A DNA stretch of 64,000 bases from Carposina sasakii (Eukaryota > Arthropoda > Insecta > Lepidoptera > Carposinidae). Below, piece after piece: positions 23,501 to 35,500 of this stretch. The notes beneath the pieces are model-generated. The model was given only the letters and a program-made list of their open reading frames with translations, did not search any database and was not told the origin of the DNA. Every line of letters starts with the position of its first letter. Positions within the stretch are counted from its first letter, which is position 1. The position numbers were made by a program, and so were the translations under genes. The DNA lies in assembly GCA_014607495.2 (NCBI GenBank), contig CP053171.1, positions 1,612,001 to 1,676,000 of the forward strand, given 5' to 3'.

Positions 23501-26500
23501 TGCGGCTAAGTGCGTCTTCGGCACCAGCAGATACAGTGGACTCCAGGGGCGACCGGCAGGCGATCACACCACTGAAGATGCGGCTAAGTGCGTCTTCGGC
23601 ACCAGCAGATACAGTGGACTCCAGGGGCGACCGGCAGGCGATCACACCACTGAAGATGCGGCTAAGTGCGTCTTCGGCACCAGCAGATACAGTGGACTCC
23701 AGGGGCGACCGGCAGGCGATCACACCACTGAAGATGCGGCTAAGTGCGTCTTCGGCACCAGCAGATACAGTGGACTCCAGGGGCGACCGGCAGGCGATCA
23801 CACCACTGAAGATGCGGCTAAGTGCGTCTTCGGCACCAGCAGATACAGTGGACTCCAGGGGTGACTGGCAGGCGATCACACCACTGAAGATGCAGGGATG
23901 TTGTCGGAGTGCTTGCACTACGGAGTTGGTGGACGTAAATTTTCACTTTTCACACTTTATTTACGCGACGCGCGTTTTGGAATACCAGCGGAATATAGCG
24001 ACGAAATCAACGCTGGCATCCCACTTCTGACACCACTGTTACAGGGCGCGTCAGGACTTTGTTTTTAAAAAAGGAAATCGTTAATTTTATGACACCACTT
24101 TTATTTAGAAAAATAGAACTATGTACTAATAGACAAGACGTGTGTATCGCGCGGAAGTCCAAACCAATCTAAATGTAAAAACAATAATATTATGTTACCG
24201 AAATCAGATTGCATTTACCTACGGAAATGCAATCTATGAGTCAGCAATTTTCGCTCCATAAACTTACTTTATTTGACATATAGAGTACGTACCCTTCGTT
24301 AAGGTTGGCAACACCCTGTACAGTTTGCTCATGACTCCCCGCACACACTCACCTGTAAGGCATGCCGGTCAGCTGCAGCAGACAGCCGTGCAGCGCCGTC
24401 TGCCGGAGCGGAGCGTAACCAGACGATAACGACTTCACTAGCTTCAAGTGGACTGATGACAGCTCGTGCTGTAATTATGTGACTTTTGATATCTTGCGTT
24501 GTGTTTTGCGTGAAAGAGTAACAAACATACACACATACATCCATTATCGCATAATATGAGTAGGCAATGTACCTATAGTCAATGCTGTCATATCGCATAG
24601 ATTTAGCTTGCGAATCGATTAGACTTAGAGCGCGTAAAAAAGTTAAATTTAATCTAATCTGACAAGAAAAATAAAAACAAAAAGTAAATCGCAAACTTGG
24701 ACTATCGCTCTCTGGAAATGTAATGGAAATTGTTACTATATTATTTTGTAAGTAAAAACGCCAGTAGTTGCCCCCTCTGTTTGCAATGCCCTTGCAGGTC
24801 GTCAGCTATACTTACCCATTTTGTAACATCAATCTAACTTGTGGCAATGCAACAAATGACTGAATACTGAATATTAGGTTCATGCTTACCCTACTGTGAA
24901 AGCTAGACATACCTGCAATCCCTCAAATCCGTCCAACACAGCGAGACAAGTCTGCAAAGCCGCTAGCAATGCCCTAGCAGCAGTACTATAATGCTGTAGC
25001 GAGCTGGTAGCAGCCGTTAGCGATGTCAGCTGATGCGCCGCCCAACACCACTGTGCGGGCGATGTGAAGAGACATCCGCCAGAGATGCGGATGCAGTTTA
25101 CTAGCAGGGAAATTCCGCAGCCCGACTGGGGAGGAAAAGGGGGGTTATGGCGGACTTTTCAATCGACTGTGCCAGAACTAGACTTGAAATTACATGTTTA
25201 TTTTCAAGATTCAAGTATTCAAATATTGTATGAACATAATAAGTACATGAATCAAAATCAGTAACCACAACTAAAAAGATACATACATAACCTCACGCCT
25301 ACGTCCCACAGAAGCATAGAGGTAGGCAGATACTATAGATCTCTATACATATAATAGATACGTTCCAAACATACTTCTGGGCAATGAGATGACGGATAAT
25401 AGGGATGAATGGAAGAAAAGTACATTTTGCGCCGACCCTAAATAAATGGGAACAGGGCAGGAAGATGATGTTCTAAAAATACTTCTCAAATAACTAAAAA
25501 CATGATTTAAAAAGACATGTTTCTGAAACAAAATAGCTCATAAATAAAAGTGTAGTAAAATTTAATTTTGAATACCTTAGGGTCCAACATTTGCGACACC
25601 ACATCCATAAGTAATTGGAAACAGCTGTTTAAATCTATTTCCATATTCTTCTTCAATCGCTTCACTTCCTTTTTAACCTTGAACGAGGTTGCGTCGCATA
25701 TATCTGTAATTTTAAATCCTTGTTAATGGCGGCCACCGTTTTTGCACTCACTAGTTGGCGCCACTGTAGCCTGGGATTTTTTAAGCATAGCTGTTTAAGA
25801 TGAAGAATTGGTAAATTGGTGTTAGTTACGTAGATTTTTTTCAGCTATTACAATATTTGATAATTGAATTATTCGTCATTATATTGTTTTACTTTTAGTA
25901 GTTGCAGAAACACGATTTTTATGAAATGATTATGTTAAAGATACCTCTTTTAAATCATGTTTTGGATTTTATTATTTACCAATTCGTTAGTTTCTTTAGG
26001 TACACACATGTAATAATTTTTTAATACCTTAAAAGACATATAACGTAATATATAGGTAAAACATTGTGCTGAGGGATTCAGCTTTGTTTGCCGAGATTTG
26101 GCTAGTGTATAGCTATCGGGATGAAGAATAACGTTGCCAATATGTAATTTAGAAAAGAGATGGTAAAATTCGTCATCCGAGTAATTGACCCGGTGGCTTA
26201 GTGGTTATAGCGGCTGGCACGGTTTGCAGCGGTCGTGGGTTCGATTCCCACTCGGGTGAAGAATTTTTTCCATTTTCTTTATTAATAATTTTATAATATA
26301 TAACGTACTATAAAAATAACAATAAGCATGCAGTGTCGGTTTTATCATCCATTATAAATATTCGTTATAATAATTTATTTAGTTACATACTAGAATATAT
26401 TTAAAATAACATATGTACCTGCAGCAACCTTCAAATACTCAGTATCGAACTGTGCGTAGTGATACTGGACATTAGTCATCGGTACTCTTTCCAAGTTCAC

Positions 26501-29500
26501 ATCGTCGAATATTCGATACGCCGATGTACCGAATACTATGTTGCGTAGGCGTTGCATGCTGTGGAAAAAACATATATTATCACGCTATAAACGGTGTAAG
26601 AAAAGGGTTATTTAAGTCCGTGTGGGGGTAGTGAAAAGGGAAGCGATTCCGGCCCGACCGGGCCACTTGTTGTTTTGGCCCGTGTGTGTATATATTCCAA
26701 TCACTGTGAGAAACTTCGATAGCGCGTTCTAGAATTTGTATTCGACTGGGGTTCTATATTGCATTCGATAGTTGGCTCCGCTACACCCGTTTTAGAGAAT
26801 CTACCTACCTCCTTGTACTACAACTCAGCAATGTTTATTACATGTGATTTCGAGTATCATATTTTATTAATAGCTTCTTTACAGTAGGATATTTTCGTAG
26901 TAATTTCGCTTAACATAAGAAGGGGTTCTTGACACTCTATACAATCAATACACATACAATATTTGCTGTATGCGAAAATTCATGAAGGTAAGTAGGTATT
27001 TCAATCAATTGAAGAAAAAAAACAATTTGTGATGGACCGCTAAGCTAATAAGCATCCGTTCTACCTAGATAATAACCAAATTTTGGTTTTCTTTTATTTA
27101 AATAAAACAGAGAATTAAAAAGAAAAAATTGAAAACGGCATCACTGCTACAAACTCCCCGATTTAATTCTGGGGCTTTTGGGTATTCTTTCTCGGTTCGG
27201 GCGGTTAAGCTCTGGAATGAATTACCCCACACGGTTAGAGATTGTCACACTGTTGGCACATTTAGGGAAAAGCTGAAGGATCACTACCTGTCCATTATAT
27301 GAATATGCTGTCATTTGTTTTTTCTCCTTTTTTTTCTTAATGTAGTTTTGTAGTTTCTTAGAATTTGTTTAATTGCACATGTTACCCTGTTGTTTACAAT
27401 TTCTCTTTACTTGCTTGGCTTGCTGGAAGAGATCTCTGGTAGAGATAAGCTTGCCATTGTACATGCATCTCTTCTTTAATATAATAATAATATATTTATT
27501 TTTGTGTATGTGCAATAAAGAATAAAGAATAAAGAAGAGATAAGCTCGCCTTTGTACACTTTCTGTATAACTATGTTAAGTCACTATATTGTCTTATGTT
27601 TGTGTGTACAATAAAGAATACAAGAATTTTTTGGAAAATAAATGTATTTCAAAATAATAAGTGGATCAACTTACCCATTAGGCATCCGTAGTTTTCCCCT
27701 CGGAACGTGTAAGATGCCGCTTCTGTAAATTAAATATTGCATTTAACCAATTATGTTTTTCTTCATTGGGACCTTATATAAACTCACTATATATTGTCAT
27801 AGTCTAATATAAGGAGGTCTCACAGCCGCGTTTACGATTTTGGAGACATACGTAAATGATCAGTGACAAGTTGCTAGTTCATCGCCTGAGAGATGCCCAA
27901 GTTATTAGTCGACTAATACGACATGCACGGAAGGAGATGCAGCTAATGTATTATAGTAAAGTCCGACCCCTTATTACCTAACTAGTAAAAGCAAAGCGAT
28001 AGCAAAAATTGTACAAAAATGGCTGATTGCTTGTCAAATTCGTATTACGTAAAATGAATTTCAAAGGAACTTTGACATTTCAAAGCGAATATTGTACAAT
28101 TTTCGCTATCGCTTTGCTTCGGCTTTGCTATTGCTTTTACGTAATCAGGGGGCCGCATCAGTATGTACAGTTTATTTTGAAATTATCTATTTAGAATCAT
28201 ACCTTCGCACCGTAGGTTCAGTGCTAAGCAGTAGCCTCGACAGGCCGGCCATGGCAGCGTGGGCTCCATTCCCGTGCAAGGCGTTCAGTAAACACACCCA
28301 GATCTCTTCGAATTGCTTGCGCGATGACCACGATATAAGGTTTACTCTGTCAAATAAATACATAAATAAGAATACAAAATTATTCATTCAGCATTTACAT
28401 ACTTATAAAATGTAATATAACCAAACAGAAAGAAAACAATATGCTGAAACGGAATCTAGCTCAGCATACAGCAATAGACATGTGAAATACACCCAAAGAC
28501 GTTCGGTAAAAGTGTGTCAATTTCACATCTATTTTTTATTTATTAGCCTTGCAAACTGGTAATATTAAAAATGTGGAAATAAACTGTTCACTAACTTTTC
28601 ACGTGGAAGATGAAAAATTGTGTTTTTGATGAAAACTGGAACACAGATAGAGGGGTGATTTTGTGACCTTTTATTTGACGTTTTTGGTTATGATTTAACT
28701 TTGATAATACGTTCAACTTCTGCGCGATTGCCCTCCAGCTAAAGTCAGTTCGCCTTTACATTTAAATCGAGATAAGGTGTGACAAACGGCATAACTTTAC
28801 TCTACTGACCTATAGAGAAAAGACTCTAGTGCGTCCAAGTCTTGCAATGCTTGTAGAGGCAGATCTATCTTCTGTAATTGGTCCAATTTGGAGCTCACGT
28901 CCACTGCCGACCACGCCATTGGTGGAATTAGAGCGATGTTGCTCAGTATTTCTAACCTATAAACGTAGAAAAGGTTTGAAATAGTAGACGTGACGTAATT
29001 ATAGGTAGAATACAGGTTTCAAATAAAAATTTAAAAGGATGTGGCATACATATATACATGCATGCATAGTATACCGGTTGCAACATAAGGTATAAAGATT
29101 TATAAAACAACCTATCCGCAAAATATGACTGTTGGAGATCAGAAGATAGTGAAAGACTGATTTTAAGGGTTGAAGGTTGGTGTCTGCGAAGACGAGCTCG
29201 TGACGTCTATGTGCTAGATCAGAGGATTTGCAACTGCCCGCGATCGGCTCACTCTCGCGCACACGAACACATTTTTCGCACACATCAATGCTCTTTATTA
29301 AAATAAAACAGAAGCAAAACAGGTTACCAAATTACTTAAATAGACTAAGCTACATGCAATGACTCTTGACATCTAGGCCTTAAGACACAATTTACATTTT
29401 AGGGACCGCAGTTTGTAACATATGACACTCGAAATTTTATGTTTATTTTTCAAAATTGTATGATCTTTCCTAAGTTGTTTAAGAACTCTCCATACTAACT

Positions 29501-32500
29501 GGAAAAATTAACATTGGAGTGGTTTAGAGTCTTCTATGCTGCTCTGGGAGTGAAAAAAAAAACGTATAATACTACAACTGCTTCTCTTCCCGAGCATACT
29601 GTACAAGTCAGTAGAGGGACAAGAGGGTCTTGGTGTTTTGTAGGCGATGGGCTGACCACCTGTCTCTACTAACCGAACTTGTACACCTCAACTGTACCCT
29701 CCAAATTGGTCAGAAGTGGCACCATGTGGTTCTATCGGCCCTTGGTGCTCTGCCTACCCCGTAAGGGATAAAGGCGTGATTATATGTATGTATGTACGGT
29801 TCAGAGTCTAAAATTTTGGGAAAAGGTTCTCTATACTGGGCTATTTTCATAGCATTCTGCTACACCTTTTGTTACATACTGTAGATAAGGCTGCATTCCC
29901 GAAATGGGGTAACCAGAACTGCAGAATCGCGAAGGAGAGTCTACAGTCACGTTAAGCTATAAAATATGGCAAACATAACCATAAGAACTGTTCATATAAT
30001 TTATTTAAACTTAAATCTTATGAATTTACTTTGGGCTTGACTTTGCCTGTAACAAATTAGGACAATAGACGCAAATACGAGTCGAGTTTTTTTCTCGGAG
30101 TAATATTAAACACTTATCGGTTATCTATCACTAACCTGCATAGACTAACAAGAAGACTTTCGATAGGTTTCCTGTAACACTTGATGATGACGTCACTTCC
30201 CATGTTGCGTTCTACATAGTCTATGAGCGTGACGAGTTTGTCTCCGATTATCATCATGTCCGACTTAGGACCGTTGTCTATGGTTTGCATGTATTGTTTT
30301 AGAGTTAGGGGCTTTGTGTCCTGGAATATAATAAAAGTATTAGTCATTTAGAGCCTTACCTGTGTAACCGTGTGAAAAGTTCCGCAACCGTTAAACACTA
30401 GATTTGACAGCAACGTGTATCGAACATCTGTCAAATTAAGCGTTCATTACCCTAATCAATGTTTAAAGTTTTTTATAAGTAAGGCCCTTAATCATTATTT
30501 TTAATTATTTACTCATCTAATAAGAAATATTTCTTATGAGCTGAGCTGATGCGGGGCTTCGCTAGAATACATCAGCTGTCGACTAAGGAACTGGGGCATT
30601 CTCTCAAGCAACAGGCTAGCAACTTGATATTGATCATTTACATCTTCTTCTTCAGCCTATTGCAGTCCACTGCTAGACGTAGGCCTCCCCCAAGGCACGC
30701 CACAAGGCTACTGCCACAGGGGGGTTTTGCCCATAGTCACCACGCTGGGCAGGCGGGTTGGTGACCGCAGTGTGATTTTCGGACTATGTTGTCAGCACGG
30801 GAGGCACTGCTGCCCACCTCCCGGAAACCTTTAATCGCCTCGTACGATACCCACGGGCAGGCATGGGGTGGTACAAACTATACTCTGTCGGCACCACGCG
30901 GCCAATCATTTACATAATGGAGAGAAATACCGTGGGGTCTCCTTTATGATCCTGCAATTTTGGCTAATCTTTTTCGGGAACCCAGACACATATGTAATAT
31001 ATGTAATGAAATTTCAGTATCGCTACATATTATAAAACAAAGTCGCTTCCCACTGTTTTTCCGTCCCTATGTATGCTTAGATCTTTACAACTACGCAACG
31101 GACTTGGATTTTGATGCGGTTTTTTTAAATAGATAACAGTGATTCAAGAGATACGGTTTATATGTATAACTAGCGACCCGCCCCGCCCCCCTGATTACGT
31201 AAAAGCAATAGCAAAGCCGAAGCCGCGCGATCGCGATAATCCCGAGTGTGTGCGTGCGCCAAACGAGCGCTCGGCGTCCTCCCGCGCCCCGCACCTCGCC
31301 CCGCGCCGCGCACCTTGCCCCGCACCTGCCCCGCACCTCGCCCAAGCTCGCACACACTCGAGATTATCGCGATCGCGCGGCTTCGGCTTTGCTATGGCTT
31401 TTACGTAATCAGTGAGCCGGCTTCGAACAGGTGTAATACTCTCTCATGCGGACACAGTCGCGGGAGGCCGCATGTATAATAATAATTCAAATAGCATACC
31501 TTTACTAAATACTTCACAATCGCATACAAACAGCTCACGGCAGATTGTATTCTATTTGAGTTACTTTCGACATTCAATTCTGACCAAATCTCCTTAAAAC
31601 TTAGCGCGTTTGACACGTTTTCCATTGTCAAAACTGTGACATTGTCAACCACTATGTCATCCGTCAAAGACGCTGTTACACGAAATGACACGTCAAAGTT
31701 GGCCGGGGTTTCGACAACGTCCTTATTTTTGACGATAAATGACAAATATTGTAATGACATCACTGAAAATGTCGATATGTTTTTGGCTAGAGAACTAGGT
31801 ATGATAGTGTTAATTATTTTGTCGAGAATATCGCAGTCAGTTTCGTCGAGGAGTTTTAAAATTTTGTCTAAAGATTCCAAAAATCCTGTCAAAATCGTCT
31901 GTATTGTCATAAATTCTTGGTAAAACAACTTATCTTGGAACACTTGATGGCATCTTCTAGTGTACCTATCTAAAGTGTGTTCGTTGTTTAAATTGAAGTT
32001 CTCTGATTGGCTGAGAGGTCGATTTTGCTTGGGGAATAACCTGATTATCTCTGTCAGGCTTTTGTCTAACGTTTTGACAGCAACTTGGTATATCTCCGGT
32101 ATTTCTGGCGGGACGATTTCTGTATCTTCGTCAGAAATTTCAAGATTCCCAAAATTCTCTTTCAGATTCTCCCCATCGGAGATAGGAATGAAGAACTGCG
32201 ATTTTGACTCCTTTTCAGACTTTTTGAACACTTGTAAACTATTGACAACATTTAGTTTGTTGCTGTCAATCGACGCTGACATTTCTTCCTTCATCTTCAT
32301 CATCTCCCTCTGCCCTTTTATCAATTCTCTTTCTGTTTCTTTTGTCTCGTAAACAGAGACGACATTTAGAAAGTCCCGACAATATTTGTCGCACGTCACT
32401 TTGAACACGTGACTTAAGATTTTTCTGTCGAATTCCTGACAAGACATGACAGTTTCTAGTTGTGCTTTTGTTAAATTTGACAGAAGGAGAGCTAGTTCGT

Positions 32501-35500
32501 TGTGTTTAGGAACTTTTGGTGTTGTACAGTCTGCTACACAACATCTAAAAATGAGTAACAAAATTATATTAACATATTTTCGCCTAGATATCAGAAATGT
32601 TCCAACCCGGCCGTCATATGACGGCACCGCTATCCTATAAAACCAAAGCTTAACATACCTATTTTTGACTTGATTGACGAACCAATCCTCATCAACGTTT
32701 GTAGTGTCGATGTACTGCGGGTTGATCACTCTATCCTGAGATAGATCCAATGGTGATAGGTCAAATATACTTGACGCTAATGCGTTCAACTCCATCACTA
32801 GATTAGAGAACCTGTTAGAAAAAGTCTTTATTAACTTACTTGTACATATAGAAGGTGTAATAAATGGGGTATGGTAAGCGAAATTATTGAAATCTATCCC
32901 CACCTTAAAATCACATCTTATATTACTTCGTATTATGTACGTAGAGAAAGGTCAGGTCAAGAGTACCCTAAACAGACGAGCATGCACGAAGAATATCATG
33001 AAAGTAGATGAAGCGAAAGAGGTGTGTCAGGATCGTAACAAATGGAGACCCGTGATGTCTGCCTACCCCTCTGGGAAAGAGGCGTAATTTTTATGTATGT
33101 ATTTTAAGTGTATGTTATGTAAGTGTGTGCCGCAAATACAGGTGCACTTTCTATTCCTTCAATGTCATAGTTCGATGGGACGGAAAGCCGACACGACCGA
33201 AGAGAGATCAGACGTAGGACCAACGGTTTTATGTGGTCAAGGCAAAAGCTAAGTGTCAATTTTTACGGCTTAGTAGACCAAGGACTTATTCGCAAAAGCC
33301 CTACCCTCTTATTCTTAAAAAGACCTATTCGCTAAATGGCTTATTCTTATAAAGACCAATCCGCAAAATGACCCATTTTTTTCAAATAAATAACTATTCC
33401 TGCATAGGATCATGTCACTTTCTTTCTCGGCTTACTGAGATAAGTGTGAGAGAGAAAAATACATGTTAACCATTGGGCTATTCCCGCATCATGGTTAGGT
33501 CACCAAATAGTGCATCTTACCTTATATGCATTTTATCCCTTTGCAGTAGTTCCAAAGCAACTTGCACATCCTCTTTGGTCAGCTGTACGTTTATCTGCTC
33601 TATGGTCATGTCTTTTAGCAGTCTACATCTGTCTATGGCTAGTTTTGAGAATCTGCAATGTGAGTTTATATTAAAACTTTTAAGTACTATTAATTAATAT
33701 ATTCTTTAATTTTATTTTGTTTAATGGCCACCATTGTGCCGGGAATAATAAACAAGTAGAACAAGGGAAATGTGACAGCAAAATGTGTTGCGGTCTAAAC
33801 TGCCATTTTTGACACGTTGTACAAGTTTTTACTAGTCAATTATGGTGTATCAATTATTACTTTTAAATCATCATCAGCCTATTGCAGTCCACTGCTGGAC
33901 GTAGGCTTCCCCCGGGGCACGCCACAAGACTGCCATGGGGGGTATTTGCCCATAGTCACCACGCTGGGCAGGCGGGTTGGTGACCGCAGTTTGTATTTTG
34001 GACTATGTTGTCAGCACGGGAGGCGCTGCTGCCCACCTCCCGGAAACCCTTAATCGCCTCGTACGATACCCACGGGCAGACATGGGGTGGTACGAATTCT
34101 ACTCTGCCGGCACCACGCGGCCAGCTACTTTTAAATGGTATCATATAAATGGGCCTTAACTTTAAAAAGTCCTCTACAAATGAGGCTGTCAGTGCAAAAG
34201 CGATTTCGCCCCTAATAATGCACTTAGAAGTAATAGGCTCGTTTACAGTTTTTTTATTTGTATTTATATCTAAAGATCATAAAATAAAAGGAACATTTGC
34301 GAAAGAAAAACTTCGCTAGCGTGAAAACTTTCAGGGATACAACGATTTTATACGAGAGTAAGATGTTATTAAGATTAAACCATAGGAAAGAACCCCATTA
34401 AAGGATTGAAATAAGCAATAAAAAATAGAATGATTTTACAAAACTGCAATCGGCACCCAAAATTGGCACCACTTTTGCACTGATAGCCTCAAATATTCTA
34501 GGTAGGAATGATACTTACTTAACAGCAATAGAAGGCTCCAGTTTGCTGATAATTCTGCAGATTAGGAACACTAGAGCACCGGACTGACTTTCGTGACATT
34601 GCGATAGTATCTTATATGTGTTTAATGCGAATTCTCCCTCTACCACTATGGCGAACTACAATATCGGAATAACATAATTGCGACAACAGGCACTTGCACT
34701 AACTGTTTAGTTTTTACTAATATTATACAAAGGATGTCGCCGTATAAGTACATACTCGTACATAATTATGAAATGTGATATAAAAAAATATTTAGACAAT
34801 ATATTTCTCCAACCTTTTGCAATGAGCTACCACCAAATCTAGTTGAGGGTATCAACTCCAAAAACCACCTAAAAAATGTACTAAAAAAGTACTACCTATC
34901 ACTGTGTCCATGACGATGTAATGGCTTTTAGATGCTGTGAGATTGCTTTGTTGTAAATGGTTGCCTATAAATTATAGTTATATGTATTAATGTACATTCT
35001 AAGACGAGAACGGCTGCCGGCAAACTGCTGTGCAGTTTGGCAGATGGTTAAAATGATAAGACAAATTGTATATTATTGGAAATAAATAAAAAATAATAAT
35101 AAACTCGTAATTATAGATATTTTATCCAGGGGATATTTAATATTGATCCAGGCACATTAATTTCTAGTGATAATCAAACCATTTTTGAAGGTCATTCACA
35201 AGTCACATTAGTTTTGTTTAATTTAAAAATTGGCAACGAATGTGTACGCATACGCAGACGCCATAATGTAAAACGATTTTTTTTTAAAGTTATTATTGAA
35301 AAATATAAAATAGTGGTAATACTATAGAAGTGGGTAAAGTAAATAGGGTAAATTACAAGAAATAACATATTTTAATTTTGGGTAAGCAAGCAAGAATGTT
35401 TGGTAGAATATTTGTTTGGTAATAATGTTAATACCAACAGGTTGTTAGACAGGTGTATTTAAGCAACAGTTACCGATAGAGTCAGTAATTCAAAATCCAC

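Larger units (their letters stand above)
20225..24261 (-). mobile_element. Non-autonomous errantivirus-like LTR element (env kept, pol lost)
   Basis: The parts in order on the minus strand are: upstream LTR, primer binding site, long leader with 77-78-bp tandem repeats, gag start, junction, env-like frame, polypurine tract, downstream LTR. The LTRs look identical over 225 bp, so insertion is recent. Protease, reverse transcriptase, RNase H and integrase are absent, so any movement would need helper proteins. It lies in the htt intron between w37 and w38 and inside a MITE copy (19897-20224 and 24262-24320). The target TACGTA fits the YRYRYR preference of gypsy-type integrases. Confidence 0.88.

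Noticed and set aside
23200..24030. Long open frame of 276 codons with 26-residue repeats, and antisense frame of 221 codons
   Set aside because: Both come from a 78-bp tandem array whose length is a multiple of three; they have no start context, domain or splice support.
26188..26262. Possible tRNA gene
   Set aside because: A and B boxes are present, but the anticodon arm does not form a normal 5-bp stem and 7-base loop, and a sister copy shows the same flanking head, so it is a SINE.
31091..31408. Arg/Ala/Pro-rich frames on both strands
   Set aside because: They are readings of the GC-rich core of a MITE.
31412..32352. Plus-strand frames of 61, 95 and 130 codons
   Set aside because: They are antisense shadows of the long htt exon w29.
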